A stretch of 64,000 nucleotides of DNA from Watersipora subatra. Taxonomy: Eukaryota > Bryozoa > Gymnolaemata > Cheilostomatida > Watersiporidae. Position 1 is the first letter of the stretch, and each line of letters starts with the position of its first letter. The notes beneath the pieces were generated by a model. That model ran no database searches, was not told where the DNA came from, and saw only the letters and a program-made list of their open reading frames with translations. The translations under genes and the position numbers were made by a program. Positions 49,859 through 62,402 of the stretch are shown piece by piece. The stretch spans positions 12,137,869 through 12,201,868 of the forward strand of contig NC_088711.1 in NCBI RefSeq assembly GCF_963576615.1, read 5' to 3'.

Positions 49859-52800
49859 ATGAAGGCCACACTATGCTTAGCACTTTTTGTCTTATTTACT
49901 ATGGCGATGGACCGAACTAGTGCAGATGATACCCAATGTGAAGGTATGTGTCCATGACTTCTGATCCTGTTTTTATAAAAGATTAAGGACATAAAGTAAG
50001 GATTGTGTAAACTTTTTTATTTTAAGTATTGTTTTACATAAAACTCAACATATAAATGATTCAAACTGGTTTTTCATCTTGTTAGCAATCGGTTTACATA
50101 TGATCATCAAAAAATACTTAACAAGGCTCTGGTGTTGGATTCAGGTACACATTAAAATCCACTAGGAATAATATGGTAATATCAACTTTAGTTTATGCAG
50201 CTTGAATCCAAGTTGAAGTTCCACCAGTTGAGGCTATATTGTGCCTGTTGCTGTGTTGAATTTTTGTTCGCACTTGGATATTATTAGTATCGTACTTACC
50301 TTTACTGTCTGTGAGAGTATGTGTCTTTTTGTGTTAGTGAATTTAGTTTAATGTAAAATGTAAATATATCAATAAAAAATGCATGAGCACATTAGAATTT
50401 AAGAGTGAAAGACGTTTATTGTTAGAGTTTAAGAATGCATATTAGCTTTTCTTTTCACAATGACATCGGTAAAGCCAAACATCACTATATGAAGTGAATC
50501 CATTCTAATACATTTATTTGCTTCATATGTCAAAACTGCTGTCATATGTTAGAGCATATCTTCTTATAACAATACGCTGTAGTTAGTTTGACTTGTTTCA
50601 CAGTTCAAAATACAACGGCAATTTTTTAAAGTAAATATAGTATTGCAACAACTACAATATAAACAACTATGTAAACAAATAAATGCGGAAACTTAAATTT
50701 AAATTATATGAAAAGACTAATATATAAAACAATAATCATGAGATTAAGTTTTTATTGTTACCTTGTCTTAGAGACACATGAACAGAAACATAGGTTCGGC
50801 AGTGCATAAGTTCAGTGGTAACGGGATTTACTCGAACTTTCACTAGATATACTTCAAAACAACTTGATTCGTGTATTTTGTATTGTTTTTCCGTTTACAT
50901 TTCAACTAGCTTTTTACTTATACTCGCAAAACTCTAATATTTCAAGAAATTTTGTATATCGTATGTTGGAAATTACTTTGAATGTTTTGATGTGACATGT
51001 ATTTGCTCAATGTCTACATTGCGTATTGACAAAATCTTATGGAGCTGTGATCATGAGTCATGGTTCGACTGCATTAATATAAAGTTCAAGTCTTGACAAA
51101 TCATGATTAAAAGCACTTCATAAAATTTCAGATTCTCTTTTTAATCTTATTGTGCACAAAATTCTCACTTTTATAGTATTTTTCATTAACTTTTAATTCT
51201 AAAATTTTAAGCTATTAAATATATATTTAATCTACAGATATTGATGGTAGTAGTCTCTGAGTGCTAATAAGTTATTACATGTATAAAACTTATGAATTGT
51301 TACATAGAATTGTACAAGCTTCCATTGCATTTGAATAGTTATTGTACTATTGTACACCATTGTACTAGAATGATTATTAAACTGTTATGACTGTCAAAGT
51401 TACCCCTGCCATATTTATGTGAGTTTTCACACTTCATCCTTCAGTGATTAATAATCACTAAAGGATGAAGTGTGAAAACTCACATAAATATAGCAGTTTT
51501 ATTTATTGGTCTATGCTCATCTACCTTTCAAATATTGTGACTGTTTTAGTGATGAATTATGCCATCTGCTGTTCAAATATTGCTACTATATTTATTTATA
51601 GTTTGTGTAAAGGTATTGGAAAAGTTCGAAGCCACGCTATCTGATGACGATCGCAAAGATAAAGATAAACTGGAGTCGCTATTGAAGAAATTTTGCAAGA
51701 CGGCAAAAGGAAAGGATGAACGATTTGTAAGCATCGAACTCAAATTTTTTCGTGTTTAGTTACAGAATGCAAAATGACTACTTTGGTTCACTGGCAATGT
51801 TCAACACAATCTCTGAAATTCAGCTCATGTATTTAGTAAATATTCATTCATCACTTAAGAATCGATTGTTGCGATTGGCCGGTCTGTCTTGGATTTGTCA
51901 TAATGCACAATTTTTACTTGGTTTCATTTGGTATTGTACTCAGAAATATTTAGACATTGTTTTGTTTCATGCTGTATAATTTGCTTTAAATAGTAATACC
52001 TGTTTTAGTGTTTCTACATCGGGGCTAGAGCAGACTCTGCTACCAGCACTATCGGAGATGTAACCAAACCATTGGCATTCTTCATGCCTCCAAGTAAAAT
52101 ATGCACCAAGTTGAATGCTAAAGACAGTCAGATTTGCGAACTGAAATATGGTAAGGAAATAGCCCACACTCCTACATGACTGGCTTAGAGAATTTTAACA
52201 ATTTTGGCAACAGTTTGGTGAACTGGGCAAGAATATATCATGAACCTCTGTGAAAAGAAGCATTAAACATGAAATTTAGAATTGTCTTCCTTTTTATTCA
52301 TTAACAATACAATAACTAATTAGTTTGTAGTTTTTCATAGTTTATCAAAGTCATGTGAATACTAGTGTAAACGGGTATTTTGAAATTCATTCAGACCGGG
52401 TTTTCATTAACCCATCTATGAACTTCCCTACTGTGTAATTCATTGACCTATTTATGATTTTTTAATGTGTAGTTTACTATCTCACTCTATTTCCTGATGC
52501 AGTCCTTTTTATTTCAACAACTTTGGCCTGCTGTATTTTATCACCTCAAGTTGTGGCAAAGTCTACTCCGCAGATTGATTAGCGTGACGATAACTACAAT
52601 TTGTGCCAATTGTGATGGCTCACGAATAAAAGAAAATACATAATTATCAGTTGATGACATGGTATGCGGTATACCTTCCATATTTGTGAGCGATTATTAG
52701 AGTGAGCTTTGTTGCAATGCATTTCTCACTCGTCAATATTGCTCTTGTAGTAATTTTTCCGCCTATATAGCAGATCAGTAGCTGTCTAGAAATGCTTCCT

Positions 52801-54540
52801 GTACAGTACGTCAAGTAATTATATGTAATGCATTTGTTTTAAAGCCATGTAACTAAATGCTAAAACTTAAAATATATGCAAAAATGAAAATGATAATCAG
52901 TAAAAGCTTTTTTTATTGTTGTTTTATTTGCGAGATGCATGAGCGTCAATATGTAGCATCAGATGTAGGGTGCGTGATAGAGATGCACAACATGACTCAC
53001 TTTCACACAGGCTAGATACAGTTTAAGTGGGTTTATAATGTATCAATTTAACTGTTTAATACTTGTACATGTTAGTTTTTATGGAATTTTCAGATTCAGG
53101 AACTAAACTGATGTTTAAAGAAATTTTGGACATCGAATGTTTAGAATTACTTTGTATGTGGAGACAAATATTTGCTCAAACTTATTGTCATTTATTAAAA
53201 ACAATAAATGCAGAGGTGGCCATGAGCAGCAGTTTGACTTTCGAAGTATTGTATGATGAGATATTAATGAAATGTAAAGCTGGCCTTTTTGTTTTTTACA
53301 ATTTATGATAAAACTTGGAGTTGAACTTTCACAACTATGTATGAGAGGGGGGGGGTACTTGCATAAAAGGGGGTACATTTCCGAGAGGGAGGTACGTGTA
53401 TGAGAGGGGTACATGTATGAGAGGAGTATATGTATGGGAAGGGGTATGTCAACAAACGTACTCCAACCAATCATCAACAATTTTATCCAAACAATTATTT
53501 TTTCTAATTTTTATATGTTGATCGGATATTAACAATGGCTGTTGTTTAATTCATTTGTGTTAGATGTAGAAACTTTTTTGACAAAATGGTTGTTTGATGA
53601 AAAGTTGGTTTCATGGTGTGGTAGTAGCATCTCTTTTATGATTTGCATGCATCATATACTCGCATCTTCAGGTATTATTGTATTATTTACACTTCATAAA
53701 TATGTTTATCATTCTCAACCCCATACTACAGGACCAGTTATCCCCCAATTTTATTAATGGATTTTTTAAACAGCGTCAACTGTTTTTCCAAAATGTATAA
53801 GGCCAACTTTTCACTTTTCAATAAGCTAATTAATTCAGATACATTTAGGATGATTCAAGTTATTCACAATAACTTACACCTAATAAAGAGCTTACTGTAA
53901 ACGGTTATCATGATTTAATGTTTTTAACCCTACATCGCTACAATAGAAATTAAATAACTGCACAAATTTATAATCCAACTTTAAATTTCACATCTATCCA
54001 TATTAGAATAATTATGCAACATTGGACGCAATTTCTGCTGTCAAACTTGTTGTGCCACATGAAAGATAGTAATTTAGGAGTTTGAGAATCCAAAGTCTAG
54101 CGTAGCGGACTCATGAAAATATACCAGAATGCTGTTTTTTCTCTCTATAAGCTCTTCCATTGAAAAGTAAAAACATTTGGCAATCTAATAACAAAAATAT
54201 TTAGGAATTGACCAGAAATTTTCATCTCTAGAACTTTTTAAAACGTAATGGCATATATATACGCTATCGATATGGTGAGTTGGACCACAACAGTATGTTT
54301 CTGAGCTGGATTCTCAGTGTTAATTGAATGTTTGTTCTGTTGCTAGAGAAACAGATGGACTTTGTGGAGGCTGACTTTAAAAAGATGAAGGTTAAAGAAT
54401 TGAAGAAGATTTTGAGTATCTGGGGTGAGGACTGCAAAGGTTGCACAGAGAAGAGTGACTTTATTTCACGAGTAGAGAAATTGTTACCACAATACGCACC
54501 TGAAGCAGCTGCAGCAAGGAAAGCCAAACAGGAATTGTAA
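49859..54540 (+). CDS. MANF: mesencephalic astrocyte-derived neurotrophic factor (MANF), 4 exons, complete
   Basis: Exons 49859-49943, 51602-51726, 52009-52150, 54347-54540 give 181 residues (the family's usual size is about 180). An N-terminal hydrophobic signal peptide (about 1-21, ending SA|DD) is followed by the saposin-like domain and a SAP-like C-terminal domain. All eight conserved Cys are present: QCE, VCV, KFC, CFY, ICT, ICE and the CKGC pair (147-150). The C-terminus KQEL resembles the KDEL-type ER retention signal (RTDL in human MANF). The protein acts in the ER lumen in unfolded-protein-stress protection and can be secreted. MANF rather than CDNF is chosen because invertebrates generally have one such gene. 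Its 3' end is 154 bp from the convergent HSCB stop. Confidence 0.95.
50487..50640. mobile_element. inverted partial copy of the 45899 MITE, MANF intron 1
   Basis: The sequence from ACAATGACATCGGTAAAGCC through AATTTTTTAAAGTAAATATA is the reverse complement of about 45930-46100. The AATGATATACAGCCCC tips are absent, so it has lost its ends. Confidence 0.7.
51406..51496. repeat. 91-bp near-perfect hairpin just before MANF exon 2
   Basis: The arms 51406-51441 and 51461-51496 (TATTTATGTGAGTTTTCACA and complement) pair with one mismatch. The 19-bp centre is itself the palindrome AGTGATTAATAATCACT. The hairpin ends 105 bp before the exon 2 acceptor. It is likely a palindromic MITE, though no target duplication is clear. 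Confidence 0.85.
53340..53450. repeat. G-rich GAGAGGGGG(T) low-complexity tract, MANF intron 3
   Basis: Imperfect repeats of GTATGAGAGGGGTACAT with a run of nine G. Purine-rich on the plus strand. Confidence 0.7.
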
Positions 54541-54694
54541 CTTCTCTATACAGATTTAGGCAAATCATATTAGCAAATATTTATGTTTCACGCCACTGTA
54601 CAATTTACAACCTTTGTGAAAGTTATTGCATGATTTCTTTGAAACCTTCGTGTATCTCACAGCCTTCAAGTGTAAATATAATAGCAATACTCGG

Positions 54695-57600
54695 TTAGTG
54701 AAAATAAGTTTTTTCTTTGATCTTATCTTCAATGTTCACGAAGTATTTTATCATTCCAATCAGTACTTTGGCACTCTCGAAATCCTGTTCATTGAAAGCT
54801 TGTGATATTTTTTTGATTAAGGAATTTATGTTACACCGATTGTCATCAAAAAGTGCTCGTAGGTGTTCTTCATCATCATTATCTGTAAAAACACAAACAC
54901 AAGTGGGCATGCAAGAACTTATATATAAAAGTAGTGAATTGATTATAATACAGATGCGAAACATAATGGAAATTAAAAAACTGCACCATTATTTAATGAT
55001 GTGATCGACTATTAATGGTGTAACGACTTACTTTCCAATCAAACAAGATTTATCCAAGCAGCGAGTAACATATTCATTAAGGCTTCAAATTACTGTGATA
55101 AAACAGGTGGCAAATGTGTTGTACATAAGAGTGGCGCAGTGAAATCCAAATGCAAAGCATTTCACTGAGCCACCACTATTGCTTTACTGTGGTGAGCCCA
55201 AACTGACGGAAACCTATAAAACCTAGTATCAAAAAAGTTACTACATTCCTAATAACGCAAGCTCATTCTTTGTTGAAAAAAGACAACCTAACTCTAAATG
55301 AGTAAGTGTTCGGCGATTGGATTACAGCCCATAATATTTAACTTGCGTTGTGTAAAAAACAGTGTTCGTCGAGGACAAGATTACTACCAACCAGTTCAAG
55401 AGCTAAGCAATGTTTAGAAGTGTTATTTAATTCACATAGCTCAGGTGCTACACATCTGAAATATAATCTAACAGTAGGCCAGCCAGTATTTTAAATATCA
55501 AGAAGTTGCCTACTCTAGAACGTTTATAGACATAAGTAAATAACTCCTAAGTGTGCAACCACTGTTTGTATCAAACGATTGTTTATGGATAGTCAAACCT
55601 CGACATTCATGGTTATCACATTCTGTAATTTGCATATCAAAATCATTGTGTGTATGTTAAGCAAATGTTCTCATAAAATACATTCTATTTTGTTTAATTC
55701 ATTTCGCAGTTCAAAAACAATAATGAAAACTTGAAACAATTACATACACATTAAAACATGTAAAAATTAAATGCAAAAATCTGAATTACAGGTAAAAGCA
55801 AGTTAACAAAGTAATAATCAATATGAAGATGTTTCTATCACTACCTTACCATGTAGACACACATGAACACTCGGTATTCCATAGATTTAATGGTAGAGTG
55901 ATGAATAGAAACGCGAACAATTTACTGTAACTTCCACTAATTAGAGTTTAATATTGGGTTAATTTACATTTAGTTTATCATTTTAAAATTTATTTCAAGT
56001 TTTTATCAGCTTTTTCATTTTTACTCTAAAAACTTTTATTTATAAAAGGTTTTAAAAAATTTTGATACATGAATTAAAAGTTATTTCGTGTTGAGACAAA
56101 TATTTGCTGCAATTTTATGTATGACAAAAGAGTTGTATGTAAAAGAAATTGTAAGTCAAGGCTTGATTCTAATAGGACCAACACTAGTTGGTTCATTTTT
56201 CCACAAAACAACTGATCTAATATTTTTGCTAAAAAGAAGTTAATTTGAATATAATCTATGGCCACATATTTGTCACAATTAATACTGTTGTAGTTTTATA
56301 TTTTAATTAGTTTTAAATATGGTGAAACAGCATGAAATAAGTGAGTATAAAGCTGAATCAATGTATATAAGTTACTAAAACCATTACAAGTCATCAGAAA
56401 ATATGTCACCAGTTAAATTTACTAACCAGTCACTCATTACGGTCAGTAATAATCTTAATGGAATATTATGCGGTGTGCAAAATTAACTTGGAGAACCAAA
56501 GAAGCATGCTGGGTAAAAACGTACTTGAAAAATATTGTATGCACATGATTTGCATTGATATAAAACCGCCTGATTTGGCTGCTTGACAAAAGTACCTAAA
56601 GTAAAATGCTAACAACTTGCAGTCCTTTCCAAAACCAAGCGTTGAGCTCAAAGCAATTCTGCAGTGTATACACATAGAAAGGTACATTTCACATCAGAAA
56701 GAAGACAACAGCAATTACAATGTTTGACCTGCTGACACAAAAAATAAATTATTAATAGTAAACACCGCAGTCAGATCAAAAGCTTAGAAATATTAAAGAG
56801 GTTCATAGATGTAAGGAAATAAAATGGTTGAAATTTTAAAAATACCTATGAGTTATCATATAGATCGATGAGACGACTCTCACTGTTTTCTCAACTGTGA
56901 TTAAAAAAAACTGTATTGTTTTTAACTAGTACATGACATAATACTACTTACTAATACATATGTATCTAATAGATTACTGAAATGAATAGATGATACCAAC
57001 CAGAAACTAGTTCATTTCGCTCCATGATGTCCATTAAAAATTCTGGATCCATTTCAAGGTCTCCCTCTTCTATAGATAGCCCATTCAATGACAACATATA
57101 TAGGGCTCTGGACACTGGCTTTAGCAAAACTTCGTATGCATGATTCACAGCAGTTGAGTGTTTATCTGCAAATTCCTTCTCTTCCTTGCAAAAGTAAAAA
57201 GACCTGCCAGATGCATGATGTTTTATTTTGTGTCAGGCAGATATAAGTTGAAATACAATACGTAAGCGCTGGTACACACATTGCAAATGAGAAATAAAAA
57301 GAAAATCTATGCCAAATTATTCATAGAACACCTAGATAAAAAAAAACAGATAAAAATGGTTCTCTATTGATACTAGCTAAAGAGATATCAAAATATAAAA
57401 CTATATTATTATTAACAAATTCATCCTGTGCAAATAGGTTTAATACAATAGGTTATGAAGTATAATATAAAAACAGTGTTCACCTGCGATAATTGTACTG
57501 CCTTGTCTGGGTGAAGTCGATGTTGTATCCTTCGATACAGTTTTGTCAAGTTCTGTGTGTCTAACTCATAGTTAACCGGAAGCTGAAACTGTTCAAAATG

Positions 57601-57836
57601 ATTGATGTCTTGCGCAGGTTGAAGTACGCCACAAGCTTTATGTAGGCAATAAAACTGGTCCGCTGGATGCTCAATGTAGTCATCATTTGGTGGAACATTC
57701 AGAAGGTTGCCACATTTCCAACAATTCACAGATTTGCCAACTTCTTGTGAAGAATGCGTTGAATAGAAAGACTTCGGTAGTTTACATGTCTTTGCTAAAA
57801 GAAGCAATACGCTTTTGTCTATCAAGTATTTTGCAT
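54695..57836 (-). CDS. HSCB: iron-sulfur cluster co-chaperone HscB, 3 exons seen, start not found
   Basis: Exons 57836 (or earlier in frame)-57484, 57184-57001, 54882-54695. Phases agree and 237 residues follow the TTG at 57825, against 235 in human HSCB, so only the first residues are missing. The order is: a basic, Ser/Thr-rich leader (LAKTCKLPKSFYSTHSS) fitting a mitochondrial presequence, a zinc-binding CWKCG...YCLHKACG region, a J domain with HPD (residues 105-107 of this count), and a helical C-terminal domain (DKHSTAVNHAYEVLLKPVSR, ...SAKVLIGMIKYFVNIEDKI). The J domain drives the mitochondrial Hsp70 and the C-terminal domain binds the scaffold ISCU. The frame upstream of 57825 runs to a stop at 57849 without an ATG. 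An AG at 57838-57837 could be an acceptor for an unseen first exon. Confidence 0.9.
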
Positions 57837-57851
57837 CTAATTCACATCACT

Positions 57852-58591
57852 AAATGTAGTGTAAACTAGGCCAGCTAATGCAGGAGTAAGTGTTACTCAT
57901 AAGTAGGCAATCACATCAATCAATACCTAACTCTGTAATCTGATAAAATCACTCTGAGATTAATAGTATGAATTTCTAGAAAAAAATATTTGCAGCAATA
58001 CTCTTTGTATTTTCACATAAAACTAATTTTTAGTAGTGCTAACAACATAACTTTAACCGTTTGCATGAAAGACATATTTAAGAGAAAAATTTAGAAATCT
58101 CGATATATATTCCGCTGTAAAAAGTCTTGATAACTTTGCTACAGATCGATGTTACCAAAGCGAGTATTCCTGCAAGTTGTATTCCTGCAAGTATTTCTCA
58201 GCTTTTTGAAAGTATAGCAAAATACTGGCAACTGTTGCAGTGCCGCTTTGTTACTATGGGGTTAGTAGCCGGAGTTCGTTAAGACGCTGCTGAAGACTTC
58301 TTTTTTATATGGAAGGCACATAGAATTGGAATTATTACAGTAGTCACTGTCTATGTGAATCGAGAAACTTTATTCCTGTAACTTTTGATCACTAAATATT
58401 TTTGCAAGAAAGATATTCATCTCTGGTAAAATTTGCTCTATAACAATGTAAAAATAGTTGAGCTAATAAATTGCTGTTACGTATATCAATCTGATTAAAA
58501 TATATTTCTGACTATTGCTTATAACTGAGAGTTTAGTAATAAATGCAACTGCTATTGTGCCAATGGTAGAATGCTATACAAAGCTACAACA
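57852..58591. other. region 5' of HSCB
   Basis: It should contain the HSCB first exon and promoter, but I could not single them out. No other gene or repeat is recognised. It ends at the retrotransposon's 3' LTR. Confidence 0.4.
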
Positions 58592-58769
58592 TGTGGTATG
58601 TTTATCAAACACTCAGTAAGCAACAGATCACTCTAGTACGTTTATTCAAATCCAAAACGCAACTGAATAGTCCATGTACATAGTCTAACTCAAAATCATT
58701 GCATCAAGCATGACATAATTTAAGCATTGCGATAGGCTGTACATCCTACATAGGCAATACATTCTACAT
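58592..58769 (-). repeat. 3' LTR
   Basis: It matches 62403-62580 over its whole length, with roughly ten substitutions. On the minus strand it begins (A)TGTAGAATG and ends ATACCACA. It contains AATAAA (TTTATT on plus at 58640), a possible polyadenylation signal. Confidence 0.9.
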
Positions 58770-58834
58770 CCCCTCTTGATCTTAAGATCAACTGTTGTGA
58801 AACCAAACAGCATAAAATCTAATAGATCTCAGGA

Positions 58835-60017
58835 TTAACGGACTTGTACAACCATTACAGTAAAAAAATTTGATAACCACTTAGGAAGACGTCTATCTCG
58901 AACAGGTCTGTTTTCAAAGTCACTATTTTGATCGAGATCAGAGTCAACAGGCTCTCGATTCAACTGAGCATTGTTATCAAGCAGGTCTGAAATACTAAAC
59001 TCCACTTCAACCTGATTAGAGTCTCTAGTTGGCCGAGTTGATTCATGAGTACCATCTGCGATGTCGTCTTGATGAACCAATCTAAGGTCAGACACATGCC
59101 TATTTGTGCCATCGACTTCAACCGAAGTGCTAGAATTTATCTTTGTCACTTTTCGGCATTTCCACTTATCAAAGCACCTAGCATTAACTGGCTAGACATT
59201 AACAGTGTCTCCAAATTTGTATGGGTTAAGGCTGCAGTCTCTATTGTCACTAGGCTTTTGTGGTATTTCTGTCAATTTGATCGCCCCTGCTAAGTCACTG
59301 CGATAGCTGTATAGTTCTTCCACAGACCCTATACCATTGGAGTTTGGTGAATTGTTATACCAATATGCCATTTCTTCAGGTCCTTTACCAGTTCTCATGA
59401 CTGTTCTCTTTATAGTACGGTGATGTTTTTCAATTATTCCATTTCTAGTAGGTTTATAGGCACAGCTGAGGATCTGCTCTATGCTCCATTTCTGCAAAAA
59501 CTCTTTCATTCTAGCGCATGTGAAACATGGACTATTCTCACTGAGAAACTCCTTAGGGGGTTCACGTTCTCGAAACACATTGTCCAACTGTTTGATTACT
59601 ACGTCTGATGTTTCAGTAGCCAGTTTGAACCAAAGAGAAAACCTGCTAGGCCCACGATCAATAATATTCAAATAAGGTCGATCATTCACATGAGTGATAT
59701 CTGATGCAAGGGGCTCCCATACATTTGCTACGTTTAGCTGACCATGATCCCATTTGATTAGGTGAGGATCAAGATAGACAAGTTTTCACTACTTGCTCAT
59801 CTATGTTTTTTTTTATTGTTCGTCCAAGCCTTTTCTGCGCCAAGTACAGGGTTTTGCTGACACCAAAGTGGTTGTCTTGATTAACTTTCTTTACGTCTTC
59901 TATCTCATCTGTGTTAGAAAGTACAACCCCTGAGTATGCAACAACTTGTAGCCATTTCTTTGGTACTCTGGTTAAGACATCCGACTTGTTCTCACTTGAT
60001 GGAACAAGTTTGATCAT
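58835..60017 (-). pseudogene. integrase portion of the retrotransposon pol, broken
   Basis: Pieces: 60017-59769, then 59773-59192, then 59191-58835 after an in-frame stop. The central part has DITHVNDRPYLNIIDRG (first acidic residue) and NGIIEKHH (the Glu). The expected second Asp block reads LSENSPCF, so Glu replaces Asp. The last piece is the C-terminal domain (VEVDGTNRHVSDLR). A frameshift with loss of part of the zinc-binding domain lies near 59775. Confidence 0.78.
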
Positions 60018-60068
60018 TATTGTTAACCCATATTCATCAATCAGCTGACCAATAATTCCAAGTCTACA

Positions 60069-60450
60069 TCAAACGATCAACTCACTGAGGCCAGTAACCT
60101 TAGGCCTTTTGGTATCTTCTATCACTGAATTTATCCACCCATAAACAGTAGCTGAATCTGTGATCACCAGCATATTTGTCTTTGTCCACTTTAGCGCTAG
60201 GTTGATTCCTTTCAATGCAGCTTCTAGCTCAGCAACATTTATATGAGCAGCATCATCCTCTTTATGTAGCATGCTGCATCCTCAACAGTGTAACCATCTA
60301 CCTCCAGAGACACTCCGAGAGCCAAGTTGCTGGCGTCACACCACACAGTAGTACACTGAGAGGTCTTGTTGACATCCCACTTGCCTCTCACTGGGTCTTG
60401 CTCTTGTACTCTTTAAAATATTTCATCCAACAAAGATTTCACAGAACTAG
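60069..60450 (-). pseudogene. RNase H portion of the retrotransposon pol, broken
   Basis: WCDASNLALGVSLEVDGYTV (about 60345-60286) carries the first acidic residue. After a frameshift near 60265, NVAELEAAL and LVITDSATVYGWI carry the following Glu and Asp. A TAA at 60413-60415 interrupts the linker from the reverse transcriptase. Confidence 0.75.
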
Positions 60451-60497
60451 GAACTGTTTCAGACCAGTCTATGTCATTGGTAAATCTCTTTACAAAG

Positions 60498-61742
60498 CTA
60501 CAAGCAACTCTTAACCATCCAGCAACTGGGTAATGTCCAACTAGTTTGCCACAAATGGGAAAAAAGGTCTCTTTTGGTAACCTTTTCTGAAACTACAGGC
60601 AAATCACCATCTCGCTTCCAGTTGTACTGATCATCTTCTGCATTGTTTACTCTAAGACCCAACACACGAGTATCTGATAGTGTCAATGAGTCTTTTGCCA
60701 CAAGTCCAAACCTTAGTAAGTGAGCTTTAACAACATCAGCTTGAACCACCTCCTCGTTTACCCAAATTTCATCAATGTAGTGATCAGTTCCATTGCAAGC
60801 CTGTTCATCCAATGACAGCACTTTATCTATGATCTTGAACATTATCTTGGGCGCAACATTCAAACCAAATCCCACAAGTGTTGTTACATATGTTTCACCT
60901 CTGTACTTCACTGCCTGGAATCTTTTCAGACTGGGCTCTATATAAATTTGTAGATAAGCCTTCTTCAAATCTAACAGACATGTTTTGCCTCCCCCTAACC
61001 TCCAATTTTGCAGTTTTTCTTGGCAAATTGCAGTCTCAACACCTGGATTACTGTGAATATAGTTGTTGAGTTCACGGTTATCCATAACGGGGCGAATCTT
61101 ATTGGGCTTGTTTGGTTGTTTTGCAGCTATCGATGGAATTATCCCCTCTACATGACCATGGACTGTTCTATCATATAACTCCAGCCATTCATCATCTATC
61201 CAGCGTTGCACTTCTTCATCAAATTCTTTTCTGTCATCATCATTTATCGTGTATTCAGAGCAATGATTTTGTAGAATCAATTCATCATCTTTCCATTTCC
61301 ATTTGACAAACCATGCACTACCATCAAACCATGCTATGAAATCGTTATCATCAATCTCTAAACTACTCTGGTGTCTTGTGCCAACACTTATCACTGGCAC
61401 CTCACCACCAAACTTAACACCATTGTGAACATCAACATTAACTCCACCGAGTTTAGCAATAGCATGCATTCCCAATATCACTGGTGCTCCACTGACTAGT
61501 GCTGGCGCAATCAAGCACTGCAGAGGAAGCTCTTCATTTCCTGTGACATTGACTTCTAAAACAGTTTCACCCTTACACTCAGTAGTTTTACCATTTAACA
61601 TGCTGACAATTCGAACAGGACCGCTAAGCTTTTTACTCAATTTAACACAAAGATCATCTAAAACCACAGTCTGTTCGCAACCAGTATCTACAAGAGCTCT
61701 TGTCGATACTTTGTTTACATATATATCAACAAATGGTAGCAC
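60498..61742 (-). pseudogene. protease and reverse transcriptase portion of pol
   Basis: The aspartic protease has ALVDTGCEQTVVL near its start and VILGMHAI as the flap-distal block. The RT has RPVMDNRELNNYI, LLDLKKAYLQI and VGFGLNVAPKIM. The catalytic box reads YIDEIW at 60762-60779, where YxDD is expected. The frame shifts near 60560, after KRDLF, at a short T run. Pol is in the -1 frame relative to gag, and the in-frame sequence extends upstream over the gag end, so -1 frameshifting is the likely original mode. Confidence 0.85.
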
Positions 61743-61750
61743 CTCTTTGT

Positions 61751-62375
61751 TCAGTGACTTATAGCGGGGAGAGTATCCGGTGCAGACACTCCCCCATTCT
61801 CGTTTCCCTTAGCCTTAGGGCAATTCCTAGCTATGTGATTGCCAAGCTCTTGACAGTTGTAACACTTTATTACCCTTTTTGCACCTTTTACAACCTTGGA
61901 TGGGCACTGGTGGGCTCTATGACCTCTGCCAGTACAAATTGAACAAATCTGTCCAGCAGGTTTTGAGCTTACATACCCCATTGCACAGACTCCTTGTGCT
62001 CCACCATTGCTAGACATAATCATTCTTGCTCTCGTGGCCAACTCTGACAATGAAAGTTTTTCAACTGCTGAAATGAATTTTATCTGGGTAGCTACATCAA
62101 TTGGTAACCCAGCCACAAAAGCACACTTCAATAAGGGTTCTGGTACAAATTGGCCAATCAGAGCTACTAGCCTACGCAAATCTGCCAGGTAGACATCAAC
62201 AGTTTCTCTTTTTTTTTGTATATCCTTCTTTGTAGTTGCAGACAGAAAGAGTGGCACAAAAGATTTCAACTCCGTAACATTCTGCAAGCTCTAACTTGTC
62301 ACACCACTCAGAAAAGTCACCACTCTTCTCTACGTCTTCATAGGTTTTAATTAAGTCTAAAAGTTCTACTGCCAT
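61751..62375 (-). pseudogene. gag of the retrotransposon, frameshifted and internally deleted
   Basis: It starts at ATG 62375 (MAVELLDL). The frame breaks near 62287 and continues as LKSFVPLFLS, followed almost at once by ETVDVYLADLRRL, which suggests a missing middle. Two CCHC knuckles are present (CSICTGRGHRAHQC and CYNCQELGNHIARNC), then the stop at 61751. Confidence 0.8.
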
Positions 62376-62402
62376 TAGTGTCACACTTTTGCCGATATAG
62401 CT

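Noticed and set aside
53115-53480. 121-codon minus-strand frame in MANF intron 3
   Set aside because: The repetitive [17 protein letters not shown] part comes from the G-rich low-complexity tract. No family resemblance.
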